Positions 26,033-34,266 of a stretch of 64,000 nucleotides of DNA are shown here, in pieces (positions within the stretch are counted from its first letter, which is position 1; every line of letters starts with the position of its first letter). Under the pieces are notes generated by a model, which saw nothing but the letters and a program-made list of their open reading frames with translations, was not told the origin of the DNA and did no database searches. This DNA comes from Neorhizobium galegae (GTDB lineage Bacteria > Pseudomonadota > Alphaproteobacteria > Rhizobiales > Rhizobiaceae). The stretch lies in the NCBI RefSeq assembly GCF_017877135.1, contig NZ_JAGIPH010000001.1, forward strand, positions 806,001 through 870,000. Reading direction: 5' to 3'. Both the position numbers and the translations under genes were made by a program.

Positions 26033-26050
26033 TCGGAAATAATTACCGCT
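26033..26050. repeat. Island dyad motif, copy 3
   Basis: TCGGAAATAATTACCGCT matches copy 2 at 15 of the 17 core bases and is followed by CAACGGG, as copy 2 is by CCAACCGG. It stands 54 bases after the histidine-kinase stop. Confidence 0.6.
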
Positions 26051-26066
26051 CAACGGGCCCGGTTGA

Positions 26067-26076
26067 CTGATGCCCA
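26067..26076 (+). repeat. Arm-type-like site CTGATGCCCA at right island end
   Basis: The flanking context ACTGATGCCCAAAG (26066-26079) is identical over 14 bases to the middle copy near the integrase (8010-8023). It lies about 95 bases inside the right core repeat. Confidence 0.55.
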
Positions 26077-26170
26077 AAGCCAGGGCACAAAGGTGACATC
26101 CACGGTCGCTCGCGATGGGAAAACAGAGGGGATTTCAAGACTTTTCCGATAAGTCATTGAAATAATGTGA

Positions 26171-26187
26171 GAATCCAGGTTCTCCAG
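26171..26187 (+). repeat. Island attachment core at far side (attR)
   Basis: GAATCCAGGTTCTCCAG differs from the tRNA-Gln 3' end only by T for C at one position. No other tRNA part is present, as expected for the displaced copy after integration. Confidence 0.6.
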
Positions 26188-26470
26188 GCGGACCAATTTA
26201 AGTCGGTTTCCGCAGAAAATCAGCGCCTATTTCTCACAGGAAAAAGCGGCGCCTTCTCAACAACTTGAGCAATCGTGGCTGCTGTTCTTCCAGGCCATCC
26301 GCCGTGCTTAAAAGGTCTCGCGAAAATGGCTGGGGACCCGCAAGCAACGACCGCAACGGGCCCGGAATCTGACTGTCGGATATTGCGTTGGTAGAAAAGA
26401 TAACACTGACATTGAAGCATATGTTGCTGTAGTTCGCTTTCGGCGGTGGATTTTGGGCCGCCTGCGGACC

Positions 26471-27184
26471 TCAAATCGATGCCTTGCCAATCGAAGCGCC
26501 GCCATCGACGTGAAGCACCTGTCCGGTCATGAAGGCGGCATCATCGGAGAGTAGGAAGGCGATCGCGGCAGCGATCTCCTCCGGCCGGCCGAAACGGCGC
26601 ATGGGGATGCCGGCGAGATAGCGGGCCTCACCTTCACTGCCGGGTGCATTGTTGGCCCGGAACAGCTCTGTCTCCGTGGGGCCGGGCGCAACCGCATTGA
26701 CCGTGATGCCGCTTGCCGCCAGTTCAAGCGCCCAGTTGCGCGTAAAGCTTTCAAGCCCGGCCTTGGCCGCCGCATAGCTCGTGCGCTCGACACTCCCGAG
26801 CACCGTCAGGCTGGAAATATTGACGATCCTGCCCCATCCGCGCACCGTCATTCCAACAAGAGCCGCCTGCGCCGCGACGAGCGCCGGATGCAGGTTGAGC
26901 CGCAACACCTCGTCGAGCGTATCGACGGCAATGCTGCCCAGCGGCGCGGCACGCACGAGGCCGACATTGTTGACGATGCCGTCGACGTCGCTGTCGCGGA
27001 CGATATCGGCAAACCTGTCCAGCGCATCGCGGTTGCCGAGATCCAGCCGATGCAGGATGCCGGGAAAGTCTTTGACGTCATGACGGGCAATGCCGATTAC
27101 CGTATCTCCCCCGGCTAAAAGCCGGTTCGCAAGCGCCAACCCGATGCCCTTGCTGGCACCCGTAATCAGAAATGTCTTCTTCAT
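26471..27184 (-). CDS. Classical SDR oxidoreductase
   Basis: This 237-residue short-chain dehydrogenase has the cofactor motif GASKGIGLALA near residue 8, NNVG near 74 and the catalytic Ser (ISSLTVLG) with YAAAK near 140. The ending HVDGGASIGKASI is the common FabG-like tail. The ATG follows AAGGATATGCG. It leads a leftward series with a peroxiredoxin-like, a crotonase-like and a GST gene, although gaps of 45-70 bases leave operon structure open. Substrate unknown. Confidence 0.9.
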   Translation of the reverse strand: MKKTFLITGASKGIGLALANRLLAGGDTVIGIARHDVKDFPGILHRLDLGNRDALDRFADIVRDSDVDGIVNNVGLVRAAPLGSIAVDTLDEVLRLNLHPALVAAQAALVGMTVRGWGRIVNISSLTVLGSVERTSYAAAKAGLESFTRNWALELAASGITVNAVAPGPTETELFRANNAPGSEGEARYLAGIPMRRFGRPEEIAAAIAFLLSDDAAFMTGQVLHVDGGASIGKASI

Positions 27185-27254
27185 CGCATATCCTTTCGGC
27201 CCCGCTTCGGCGCGAAGCAGGGCCTTGTCTCGATTGGGTTCGATGGGGATGGGA

Positions 27255-27932
27255 TCAGGCGGCGGTGCGGGTTGCCGCTTTCCGAAGCGCGGGCAGCATG
27301 TCTTCCGGTTCGGGGCGTCGGGTATAGTCCGGGTTCACCTCGGCATAGAGGATTATGCCATCCTGCCCGACGACATAACGGGCCGGCATCGGCAGCGTCC
27401 AACTCGGATCGCCGTTGAAGGCGGGAAGGTCGTTCTTCAGCGACTTGTAGAGCTCGATCAGGTAATCCTGCATCTCGAACCGCAAACCGAAGGCGGCCGC
27501 GACATCGTTATGCGTGTCAGACAGGATCGGGAAAGTCAGGTTGTTCTGGCGCACCGACTTGCGGCTGTTGACCGGGTTCTGCGGCGAGATGGCGACGAGC
27601 CTTGCGCCGAGCGCCTCAAACTGCGGCAGGATTTCCTGCAGGGCCTTGAGTTCCATGTTGCAATAGGGGCACCAGACGCCACGATAGAAGCTGATGACGA
27701 GCGGGCCATGGGCGAGAAGATCCGCCGACGAAACCGGATTGCCGTCGGGATCGGAGAGGGTGAATTCCGGCAAGCTGTCGCCGGCCTTCAGCGCCATCTG
27801 GGCAGCACCCGAAGCGATCAGCTCTGCGGTCGCGCGGTGCATCGTCTCGATCACCGAAGAGGGGACGTTATAGGGCGGCTTGCCTGCCTCGAAATCAGCC
27901 TTGAAGGCATCGAGCTTGGACTGCAGTGTCAT
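27255..27932 (-). CDS. Peroxiredoxin-like (AhpC/TSA) protein
   Basis: About 225 residues; the second ATG is preferred because AGGAG then has normal spacing. The thioredoxin-fold redox motif is FYRGVWCPYCNMELKAL, a C-x-x-C instead of the usual PxxxTxxC peroxidatic site. This places it in the peroxiredoxin-like family related to AhpC/TSA and not the classic Prx. LVAISPQNP follows. It probably reduces a peroxide or disulfide in the cytoplasm. Neighbours are an SDR, a crotonase and a GST, consistent with handling of a reactive organic compound. Confidence 0.85.
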   Translation of the reverse strand: MTLQSKLDAFKADFEAGKPPYNVPSSVIETMHRATAELIASGAAQMALKAGDSLPEFTLSDPDGNPVSSADLLAHGPLVISFYRGVWCPYCNMELKALQEILPQFEALGARLVAISPQNPVNSRKSVRQNNLTFPILSDTHNDVAAAFGLRFEMQDYLIELYKSLKNDLPAFNGDPSWTLPMPARYVVGQDGIILYAEVNPDYTRRPEPEDMLPALRKAATRTAA

Positions 27933-28006
27933 GGTCATTCTCCTGAGGTTCTGGATCCTTGGTGGCCGGACCTCGGCATGCCGAAGTCCGCAATCGATTG
28001 GATTGA

Positions 28007-28777
28007 TCAGCCGTTGACGGCCATCGAACGAGCGACGTCCGCAGCACTGATGCCTTCGAGCGCCAGGCCGTAGCCGCCGTCCTGGTCGATGATCCGGCGC
28101 AGCTTCTGGGTGAGCGCGATGCGAGTGTAGCGTGACGTCAGCGGCGGCAGGGCCGCAATGCCCTCGGCTATCTCATGGGCACGGGCGAGAAGTCTGTCGG
28201 CCGGCACGATTTCATTGACCACGCCCCAGTCCCTGGCGGTTGCCGCATCGAGCACCTGGCGGGTCAGGATGAAGTAGCGGCCGCGGATGCTGCCGATCAC
28301 TTCCGGCCAGAGAAGGTTGACGCCATCGCCGGGCACGATGCCGAAATCGAAATGCGGCTTGTCCTGAAAAACCGTTTCCGGTGTCGCGAGGATGATGTCG
28401 GTAAGCAGCGCATATTCCGAGTGAAGCAGGACCGGCCCGTTGAGCGCGGTGATCATCGGCACCTCGATGTCGAGGATGTTCATCAGGACCTTGCGGCCTT
28501 CGCGAAAGATCTTGTCGTAGCCGCGGGGCGAGAAGAAATCGAAGCCATCGGGGCTGATCGCGTCCATGAAGGCGTCGCCCGAACCAGTGAGGATGACCAC
28601 GCGGTTGTCGGTGTCCTCGCCAATCTGATGGAAGAGTTCGACGAACTGCTCATGGGTGTGTCCGTTGAAGACGAGCTTGCCGCCGTCTGTATGCAGCGCG
28701 ACTTCGAGGACGCCGCTCGGCGTGCGGGTCAGGCGGGCGTTCGGGAAGGAATTTTTGTAGGTTACGAACTTGGACAT
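28007..28777 (-). CDS. Crotonase-fold hydrolase resembling 6-oxocamphor hydrolase
   Basis: The 256-residue protein has the crotonase layout (ITALNGPVLLHSEYALLTDI). It carries FQDKPHFDFGIVPGDG, in which H142 and D151 fit the catalytic His145/Asp154 of 6-oxocamphor hydrolase, and H119 lies where that enzyme has His122. The following WPEVIGSIRGRYFILT also recalls that enzyme. Such proteins cleave cyclic beta-diketones by retro-Claisen hydrolysis and do not use CoA esters. The comparison is from memory. SDR and GST neighbours would fit oxidation of a cyclic alcohol to a diketone before cleavage. Confidence 0.75.
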   Translation of the reverse strand: MSKFVTYKNSFPNARLTRTPSGVLEVALHTDGGKLVFNGHTHEQFVELFHQIGEDTDNRVVILTGSGDAFMDAISPDGFDFFSPRGYDKIFREGRKVLMNILDIEVPMITALNGPVLLHSEYALLTDIILATPETVFQDKPHFDFGIVPGDGVNLLWPEVIGSIRGRYFILTRQVLDAATARDWGVVNEIVPADRLLARAHEIAEGIAALPPLTSRYTRIALTQKLRRIIDQDGGYGLALEGISAADVARSMAVNG

Positions 28778-28821
28778 GGTGGTTCTCCTGCGTGTCTCAG
28801 TGGAATTGCTCTTTGGGAGGA

Positions 28822-29442
28822 TCAGGCGGCGGGGACGATTGCTTCGACGCGAGCGATGGCCAGCTCTACGGCCGGGCGTGCAGCCACGGTGTCAAACCAG
28901 CGGGAAAGGTTGGGGCGGCCATCAAGGCTCAGGCCCGGAAAAGCGATGCGCCACATCCACCCGAAATGGGCGATGTCGGCGATGGTGAATTCCTCGCCGG
29001 TGACAAAGGACTGCGAGGCGAGCTTCCTGTCGAGCAGGCCAAGGAGCCGATCGCCTTCGGTCGTGAACCGCGCCTCTGCGATCGGCTGCGGCTCGGGCGA
29101 GGCGCGCTTGAAGAAGCCGGCATTTCCGAAGGCCGGGCTCAACCCCGAGGCATGGAAGAAGAGCTGTTCGAAGACGCGGGCGCGGCCGACACCGTGCTGC
29201 GGCAGGAGCTTACCGGTCTTTTCGGCAAGATGGACGAGAATGGCGGCACTCTCGGTCAGGACGAAACCATCATCGACGAGCACCGGCACCTTGCCGTTCG
29301 AATTGAGTGCCAGGAAAGCCTCGGCCTTCTGCTCGCCCCTTCGCACGTTTACCGGCTTCAATTCGTAGGGCAGCCGCAGTTCTTCAAGGGCGATCAGCAC
29401 CTTGACGCTGTTCGGTGTGGCGAAGGCGTGGACTTCGATCAT
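28822..29442 (-). CDS. Glutathione S-transferase
   Basis: About 206 residues. The start is taken at the ATG six bases after GGAG; two more in-frame ATGs lie just upstream. The N-terminal thioredoxin-like domain has TPNSVKVLIALEEL, GKVPVLVDDG and the glutathione-binding TESAAILVHLAE. The C-terminal helical domain has FTIADIAHFGW and ends at AIVPAA. It is a YfcG/Ure2p-like bacterial GST, probably active in thiol conjugation or disulfide reduction. It is divergent from a LysR gene 95-110 bases away, which probably controls it. Confidence 0.88.
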   Translation of the reverse strand: MIEVHAFATPNSVKVLIALEELRLPYELKPVNVRRGEQKAEAFLALNSNGKVPVLVDDGFVLTESAAILVHLAEKTGKLLPQHGVGRARVFEQLFFHASGLSPAFGNAGFFKRASPEPQPIAEARFTTEGDRLLGLLDRKLASQSFVTGEEFTIADIAHFGWMWRIAFPGLSLDGRPNLSRWFDTVAARPAVELAIARVEAIVPAA

Positions 29443-29549
29443 CATTATCTCCATCGGATCGTGTTCCGGTGACGACTGTTATGACCATTCCTGAAAACTT
29501 GCGGCAGGCAGCTTGAGGCGATAATGCTTATTCCTAAGGAGAATAGGCG

Positions 29550-30425
29550 ATGGACAGACTTCAGGCCATGACCGCCTTCGTGCGGGTGGTGGAAACCGGG
29601 TCGTTTTCCCAGGCGGCGCGGCAGATCGGCGTCGGCCAGCCGGCGATCTCGAAAACGATAGCGCAGCTGGAAGAGCGGCTTCAGGTCCGGCTGCTCCTGC
29701 GATCCACACACGGCCTGACACCCACTGACGCTGGCGTCCGTTTCTATGAGCGGGCGAAAACTGCGATCCAGGAGGCAGACGAGGCCGAGCTTGAGGCGAA
29801 GGGCGCGGGCGCGGGCTTGTCCGGCCGCCTCCGCGTGAGTGCGGCAACGACGTTTGCGAGGCTGATGGTCATCCCGCGCCTGCCGGAATTCCTGGCCGCT
29901 CATCTCGGCCTTGAAATCGATGTCGTTCTCGACGATCGCGTGATCGACCTTGTGTCGGAAGGTATCGACATCGCACTGCGCATGGGCGAACTCGCCGACA
30001 GCGCCGTGGTGGCGCGCAGGATCGCGACAGGTCGCCGTTCCGTGGTCGCAACACCCGCCTATCTTGAGACGCATGGCATGCCGCAGGTACCTGCGGACAT
30101 CGCCACGCATCAGGCCGTCGTCTACACACAACTCGGCAACAGCTGGACTTTCCGCCGGCATGGCACCGAGGTATCGGTCGTGGTCTCCGGACGGGTGCGC
30201 TTTACCGCAGCCGAAGGCATCCGCGCTGCCGTCAAAGCCGATATGGGGCTGGCCGTAACATCGGACTGGATGTTCTGGCCGGAACTGCAGAGCGGCGAAG
30301 TTCTGCGCGTGCTGGAGGATTGGGCGCTTCCGGACATCGACCTGTGGGCGGTCTTTCCAACAGGGCGGCTGGCCAGCGCCAAGGCAAGGGCCTTCGCCGA
30401 TTTCGTGGAGACGATCGTCGGCTGA
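29550..30425 (+). CDS. LysR-family transcriptional regulator
   Basis: The 291-residue regulator has an N-terminal HTH (MDRLQAMTAFVRVVETGSF then RQIGVGQPAISKTIAQLEE) and a periplasmic-binding-like effector domain. The ribosome site AAGGAG is embedded in TATTCCTAAGGAGAATA, whose ends are inverted, which would allow autoregulation by blocking translation or transcription. It is divergent from the GST gene and probably controls the leftward set. Effector unknown. Confidence 0.92.
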   Translation: MDRLQAMTAFVRVVETGSFSQAARQIGVGQPAISKTIAQLEERLQVRLLLRSTHGLTPTDAGVRFYERAKTAIQEADEAELEAKGAGAGLSGRLRVSAATTFARLMVIPRLPEFLAAHLGLEIDVVLDDRVIDLVSEGIDIALRMGELADSAVVARRIATGRRSVVATPAYLETHGMPQVPADIATHQAVVYTQLGNSWTFRRHGTEVSVVVSGRVRFTAAEGIRAAVKADMGLAVTSDWMFWPELQSGEVLRVLEDWALPDIDLWAVFPTGRLASAKARAFADFVETIVG

Positions 30426-30639
30426 CGCCTCAAGCTGCCTTTGCCGGCACGGATAGCGTCCTTTGGAACAGCAGCGCCGTCCCAACCTCCCATTTTTCAG
30501 GAATATTTCAGCCTGGCCTCAGGACTTTGTCCGGCCCAGTTGCGAGGATCGCTACGGTCGATCGCCGGACGCAACAGAAAATCGGTATCGACTGCCGAAG
30601 ACCTTCGATCTTCCCGCCTTTGAAACTGGATGACACAGC

Positions 30640-31431
30640 ATGGACCTGAAACTTCAAGGAAAGACCGTCGTCGTGACGGGCGCCACCGGCGGCATCGGAC
30701 TGGAGATTGCCCGGACGTTCTCAAAGGAAGGTGCGCTGGTCACCATTCCGGGCCGCTCGCAGCAGAAACTTGATGCGGCGATTGCCGATATCCTGGCATC
30801 CGGGGGAGCCAGCGTCAGCGGCGTGCTGGCCGATCCGGCGACAGAAGCGGGTGCCGCAGCCCTGGTGGCCGCCGTACCGCAAATCGATGTGCTGGTGAAC
30901 AATCTCGGCATTTACGAGCCGAAGTCGTTCCAGGACATCAGCGACGCCGAATGGCGTCATATGTTCGAGGTGAATGTGATGAGCGGCGTCAGGCTGTCGC
31001 GCGCCTATATGCCCGGCATGCTTGCGCGCAATTGGGGTCGCGTCATCTTCATTTCCAGTGAATCCGGCCTGATGACGCCGGGCGAAATGGTCCATTACGG
31101 CATGACGAAGACGGCGCAGCTTGCCGTCGCCCGTGGTCTCGCCATCACGGCGAAGGGAACGGGCGTCACGGTCAATTCCGTCATGCCCGGCCCGACCCGC
31201 TCAGACGGCATTTTCGATTTCCTGCGCGGCCTTTCGACGGATCCGAATGCCACGGCTGACGAACTCGAAGCGGACTTCTTTCAACATCATCGCCCAAGCT
31301 CGCTGCTGCAAAGGCTGATCCATCCTGAAGAGATCGCCAGTCTCGTGGCTTATGTCGCAAGCCCGCTTGCATCCGCCACGAATGGTGCAGCGCTTCGCGC
31401 CGATGGGGGTGTCACGCCGACGATTGTCTGA
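30640..31431 (+). CDS. Classical SDR oxidoreductase
   Basis: The 263-residue SDR has GATGGIGLEIA near residue 13, VNNLGIYEP near 86, the catalytic Ser in FISSESGL and YGMTK near 153. The tail is LRADGGVTPTIV. Its last 20 bases overlap the 3' end of the opposing large regulator gene. The 214-base upstream region holds no gene. Substrate unknown. Confidence 0.9.
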   Translation: MDLKLQGKTVVVTGATGGIGLEIARTFSKEGALVTIPGRSQQKLDAAIADILASGGASVSGVLADPATEAGAAALVAAVPQIDVLVNNLGIYEPKSFQDISDAEWRHMFEVNVMSGVRLSRAYMPGMLARNWGRVIFISSESGLMTPGEMVHYGMTKTAQLAVARGLAITAKGTGVTVNSVMPGPTRSDGIFDFLRGLSTDPNATADELEADFFQHHRPSSLLQRLIHPEEIASLVAYVASPLASATNGAALRADGGVTPTIV

Positions 31432-34078
31432 GAGTTGCCTGCAACCGCTCCCGCCAGAGGGTAGCCCCCTGCCGCTCTGACAGCGTCCTTGCCTCCTCAA
31501 AGGTGTTCAAAACTGTCGAAGCAACGTCGGCGCCTTGCCCTGACAAGGCCAGGCCCTTTAAACGCATGAGGTCCGGGAGACACCAAACTTCCTTCGTTCG
31601 CGCCGCCCGCGCGATGGCGGCGTCGAGGGTCGCCAAACTCGCCGCGTAATCTTTGCCGGCCAGTTGCCCTGCGGCAAGCTCGCTCATCAGGCCACAGTGA
31701 TACATGGAAAAGGGCATCGCGCGACTGTCGGAGAGAACAGACTGCAGCCGGCCGATGCCTGACTTCAGCGATCCCGTCCGAATGTCGAGGCAGGCCTGAT
31801 AGGCGTGCGACCAGTTGAGCCATACCGACAGCCTGCTCGCCTGCGAGACGTCGGCGAGTTCCTGGATATAGAGCGCTGCGGCCTCATGATGGCCCTGGTC
31901 GAGAGCCAGCGGGATCGACGCCTGGGCCAGCGCATGGCAGATCGAATAGGTATGGTCGAGTTCAACAGCGCGTTCGAGCGCCTGTCTGGCAACATCAAGC
32001 GCGCGGGCAGTGTCGTTTCGCAGCCATAGAACGCGCGCGTAGAAAGCAAGGCCGGCAACCCGCTGATCAAAATGGTAGCGGCTGGTCGGCGAATTGCTGA
32101 CCGGCTCTTCATAGCCGTCGAAGAATTCCTCCAGCTCGGCCTGCGCCCGTGTCTGTTCGCCAACCACATGGTGCACGGCGCCGCGCGCCCGGCAGGCGAT
32201 GAGCCTGTCCGTACTGCTGCCTGATCCATCGGCAACGCGCGTCAATTCCTCCGCGTAACGGAGCGCGTCCTCATTCAGTCCCGCGTTGACACTCGCGACA
32301 GCCAGCGCCCAAAGGGCTCTGACCTGCGCGACACCATCGGAGAAGTGTTTCGACTGAGCCAAACCTTGCGCCAAGGCCTCGCGGGTGGTTTGCGTCGAGC
32401 CGCGGACATAGAGAAGTGCACAGCCCCGCGCCACATTCAGCTTCATTGCATAGGGAAAGAGGTCCGGGTCAGGCCGGATACGCAGAGCTGCGGTCTCGGT
32501 GACATCCAGAAACTCTCTGACCAACGACAGATGCAGCCAGAGCGGTTCGGCGGCAACGACCAGTCTGACGCCCGTGTAAGGATCATTGCCCTCCCCAAAG
32601 GACCATTCCAAAGCCTGTCGGAGACCCGGCAGGTAAGGCTTGTATCGCTCGATCCATTCCGCCGTCAGGAGCTTATCAAGCTCGGCATCCGCCCGCTGGA
32701 AGATACCGAGCATGAGACCGGCATGCCGGGCTGCGACAGTGGCATATTCGCCAGCTTCATCGAGACGCGCCCGCGCATACTGGCGCATGGGCTCGAGCTG
32801 GTGAAACACGGTGCCCTGTTCTGTCGTGGCGACGGTCAGCAGAGATTTCGACACCAAAGAGGACAGGATGTTCACGAGCTTGGCCCGGGGCATGGCTGCG
32901 ATTGCCACGGCCGCCTCCGTCGCAAACCCACCCGACAATAGACTGAGCGACCTGAAAACCAACTGTTCCGGCGGGGACAATAGCCGGTAGCTCCACTCGA
33001 TCGTGGCCTCCATCGTCTGCTGCCTGGGTTCAGTGGAGCGGCGGGAAACGCCGAGAATGGAAAGCGATGTGCGAAGTTCGTTGAGAACCTGCGTCACGCC
33101 CAGCGTTCGCGCGGCCGCCGCTGCCATTTCGATCGCCAGCGGAATGCCGTCGACCTGCCGGCAAATCTCGACCAGCGGCGACAGATCCCTTTGAAGCGCC
33201 AAGGAGCCGCTCCCGGTCACGAATCGTTGCGTGAAAAGCTGCACCGCCGGTGATGTCAGGATCTCCTGGAAAGGCTGGTCGTTCCGCGGAAGGGCCAGGG
33301 CCGGTATGCGAATGATGCGCTCCCCATCGATCTGCAATGCCTCCCTGCTCGTGGCCAGAATTCGCACCCCAGGACACCCCGAGAGTAGATCAAGCGCTGT
33401 TGCTGCCACCGCATCCAGCAGATGCTCGCAATTGTCGAGCACGAGGAGGCACGTCTTGCCGGAGATGGCCTGCATCAGAGACCGCAGGTCGCCCGGATCG
33501 CTTGAATTGATGCCGAGAGCACCGGCAATCGCCGGCGAGACAAACCTTTCGTTATCGACCGGTGCCAGTTCGACCATCCAGATCCCATCCGGAAAGCCAT
33601 CACGCAAGGCTGCGGCAGCAACCCGGGAAAGACGCGATTTTCCAATGCCGCCCGGGCCGATCAGCGTCACGAGCCGATGCTGGCTGAGCGCCGTGCAGAT
33701 GTCCGCCTGCAGGTCATCCCTGGCCACGAGGCTCGACAGATCGGACTTGAGATTGGACGGCGGCGGCAGGCGCGGCGCCTCCACCTCCACAAGACAGTAC
33801 CCTTTTCCGGCAACGGTCTTGATCAGGTTCCGGTCGCTGCCGAGAGAGCGCCTCAGCGCATGGATTTGAGCTTCGATGGCATTGTCATTGACAATGCGCC
33901 CCTCCCAGACGCGATCGATCAACGCATCCTTCGTGACAATCGCACCTTTCGCCTCGACCAGGGCCACGAGAACATCGAAAGCCCTTCCGCCCAGGGAAAT
34001 GACGTCGTGCCCGTTGACCAGGCAACGGCGTTCCCGGTCAATCAGGTAGCGGCCAAACATCAGAACGACCATCTCCAT
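31412..34078 (-). CDS. Winged-helix/NTPase transcriptional regulator (888 residues)
   Basis: The N-terminal ~100 residues form an OmpR/CadC-type winged helix (SLGGRAFDVLVALVEAKG ... VAGKGYCLV). An NB-ARC/STAND-like ATPase follows, with Walker A GPGGIGKSRLS near 140, LLVLDNCEHLLDAVA near 208 and ILATSREAL near 230. The long C-terminus is helical and TPR-like. This is the architecture of the predicted ATPase regulators related to AfsR/MalT. The start is uncertain between three nearby codons (M1, M3, M7). It is divergent from an exported epoxide-hydrolase-like gene 188 bases away, probably its target. Confidence 0.88.
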   Translation of the reverse strand: MEMVVLMFGRYLIDRERRCLVNGHDVISLGGRAFDVLVALVEAKGAIVTKDALIDRVWEGRIVNDNAIEAQIHALRRSLGSDRNLIKTVAGKGYCLVEVEAPRLPPPSNLKSDLSSLVARDDLQADICTALSQHRLVTLIGPGGIGKSRLSRVAAAALRDGFPDGIWMVELAPVDNERFVSPAIAGALGINSSDPGDLRSLMQAISGKTCLLVLDNCEHLLDAVAATALDLLSGCPGVRILATSREALQIDGERIIRIPALALPRNDQPFQEILTSPAVQLFTQRFVTGSGSLALQRDLSPLVEICRQVDGIPLAIEMAAAAARTLGVTQVLNELRTSLSILGVSRRSTEPRQQTMEATIEWSYRLLSPPEQLVFRSLSLLSGGFATEAAVAIAAMPRAKLVNILSSLVSKSLLTVATTEQGTVFHQLEPMRQYARARLDEAGEYATVAARHAGLMLGIFQRADAELDKLLTAEWIERYKPYLPGLRQALEWSFGEGNDPYTGVRLVVAAEPLWLHLSLVREFLDVTETAALRIRPDPDLFPYAMKLNVARGCALLYVRGSTQTTREALAQGLAQSKHFSDGVAQVRALWALAVASVNAGLNEDALRYAEELTRVADGSGSSTDRLIACRARGAVHHVVGEQTRAQAELEEFFDGYEEPVSNSPTSRYHFDQRVAGLAFYARVLWLRNDTARALDVARQALERAVELDHTYSICHALAQASIPLALDQGHHEAAALYIQELADVSQASRLSVWLNWSHAYQACLDIRTGSLKSGIGRLQSVLSDSRAMPFSMYHCGLMSELAAGQLAGKDYAASLATLDAAIARAARTKEVWCLPDLMRLKGLALSGQGADVASTVLNTFEEARTLSERQGATLWRERLQATLRQSSA

Positions 34079-34266
34079 CGGTTGTCGCCGCTTGTTCCCT
34101 TAAGGGCTTGCTTTTCAGAAGTTTTAAGATCGCCATAAGGACTTCAACCTCCCCCCTCGTCAAGATGCAACCACGTCCTGAAGATGAACGGCTTCGGGGC
34201 CGCGGTGCCTTGCCGATCACGGCCAGCCAGTCCGCCGAGCACAATCCGACCTCCAGGAGTTGCCCC

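Larger units (their letters stand above)
7908..26187. mobile_element. Putative integrative genomic island in tRNA-Gln
   Basis: The left boundary is the tRNA 3' end; the right boundary is a 16/17 copy of it. The integrase gene lies just inside the left end, and CTGATGCCCA arm-like repeats occur near both ends. Cargo is an AAA+/protease/nuclease-like module and an ABC-importer/two-component module. No conjugation, relaxase, replication or excisionase gene is seen, so it looks integrative but not self-transmissible. If the right-hand repeat is fortuitous, the island could end earlier, for example in the 16.2-16.5 kb gap. Then only the first module would be cargo. Confidence 0.65.
25980..26470. 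other. Right end of the island and flanking non-coding DNA
   Basis: No convincing gene is seen in these ~490 bases. They hold dyad motif copy 3, an arm-like CTGATGCCCA site and the attR-like core. To the right (26190-26470) lies unexplained DNA with only short, unconvincing open frames. Confidence 0.5.

Noticed and set aside
26220..26474. 84-codon minus-strand frame in the gap right of the island
   Set aside because: No ribosome site, no recognisable domain, overlapping alternatives in another frame. Could be a remnant, but not supported.
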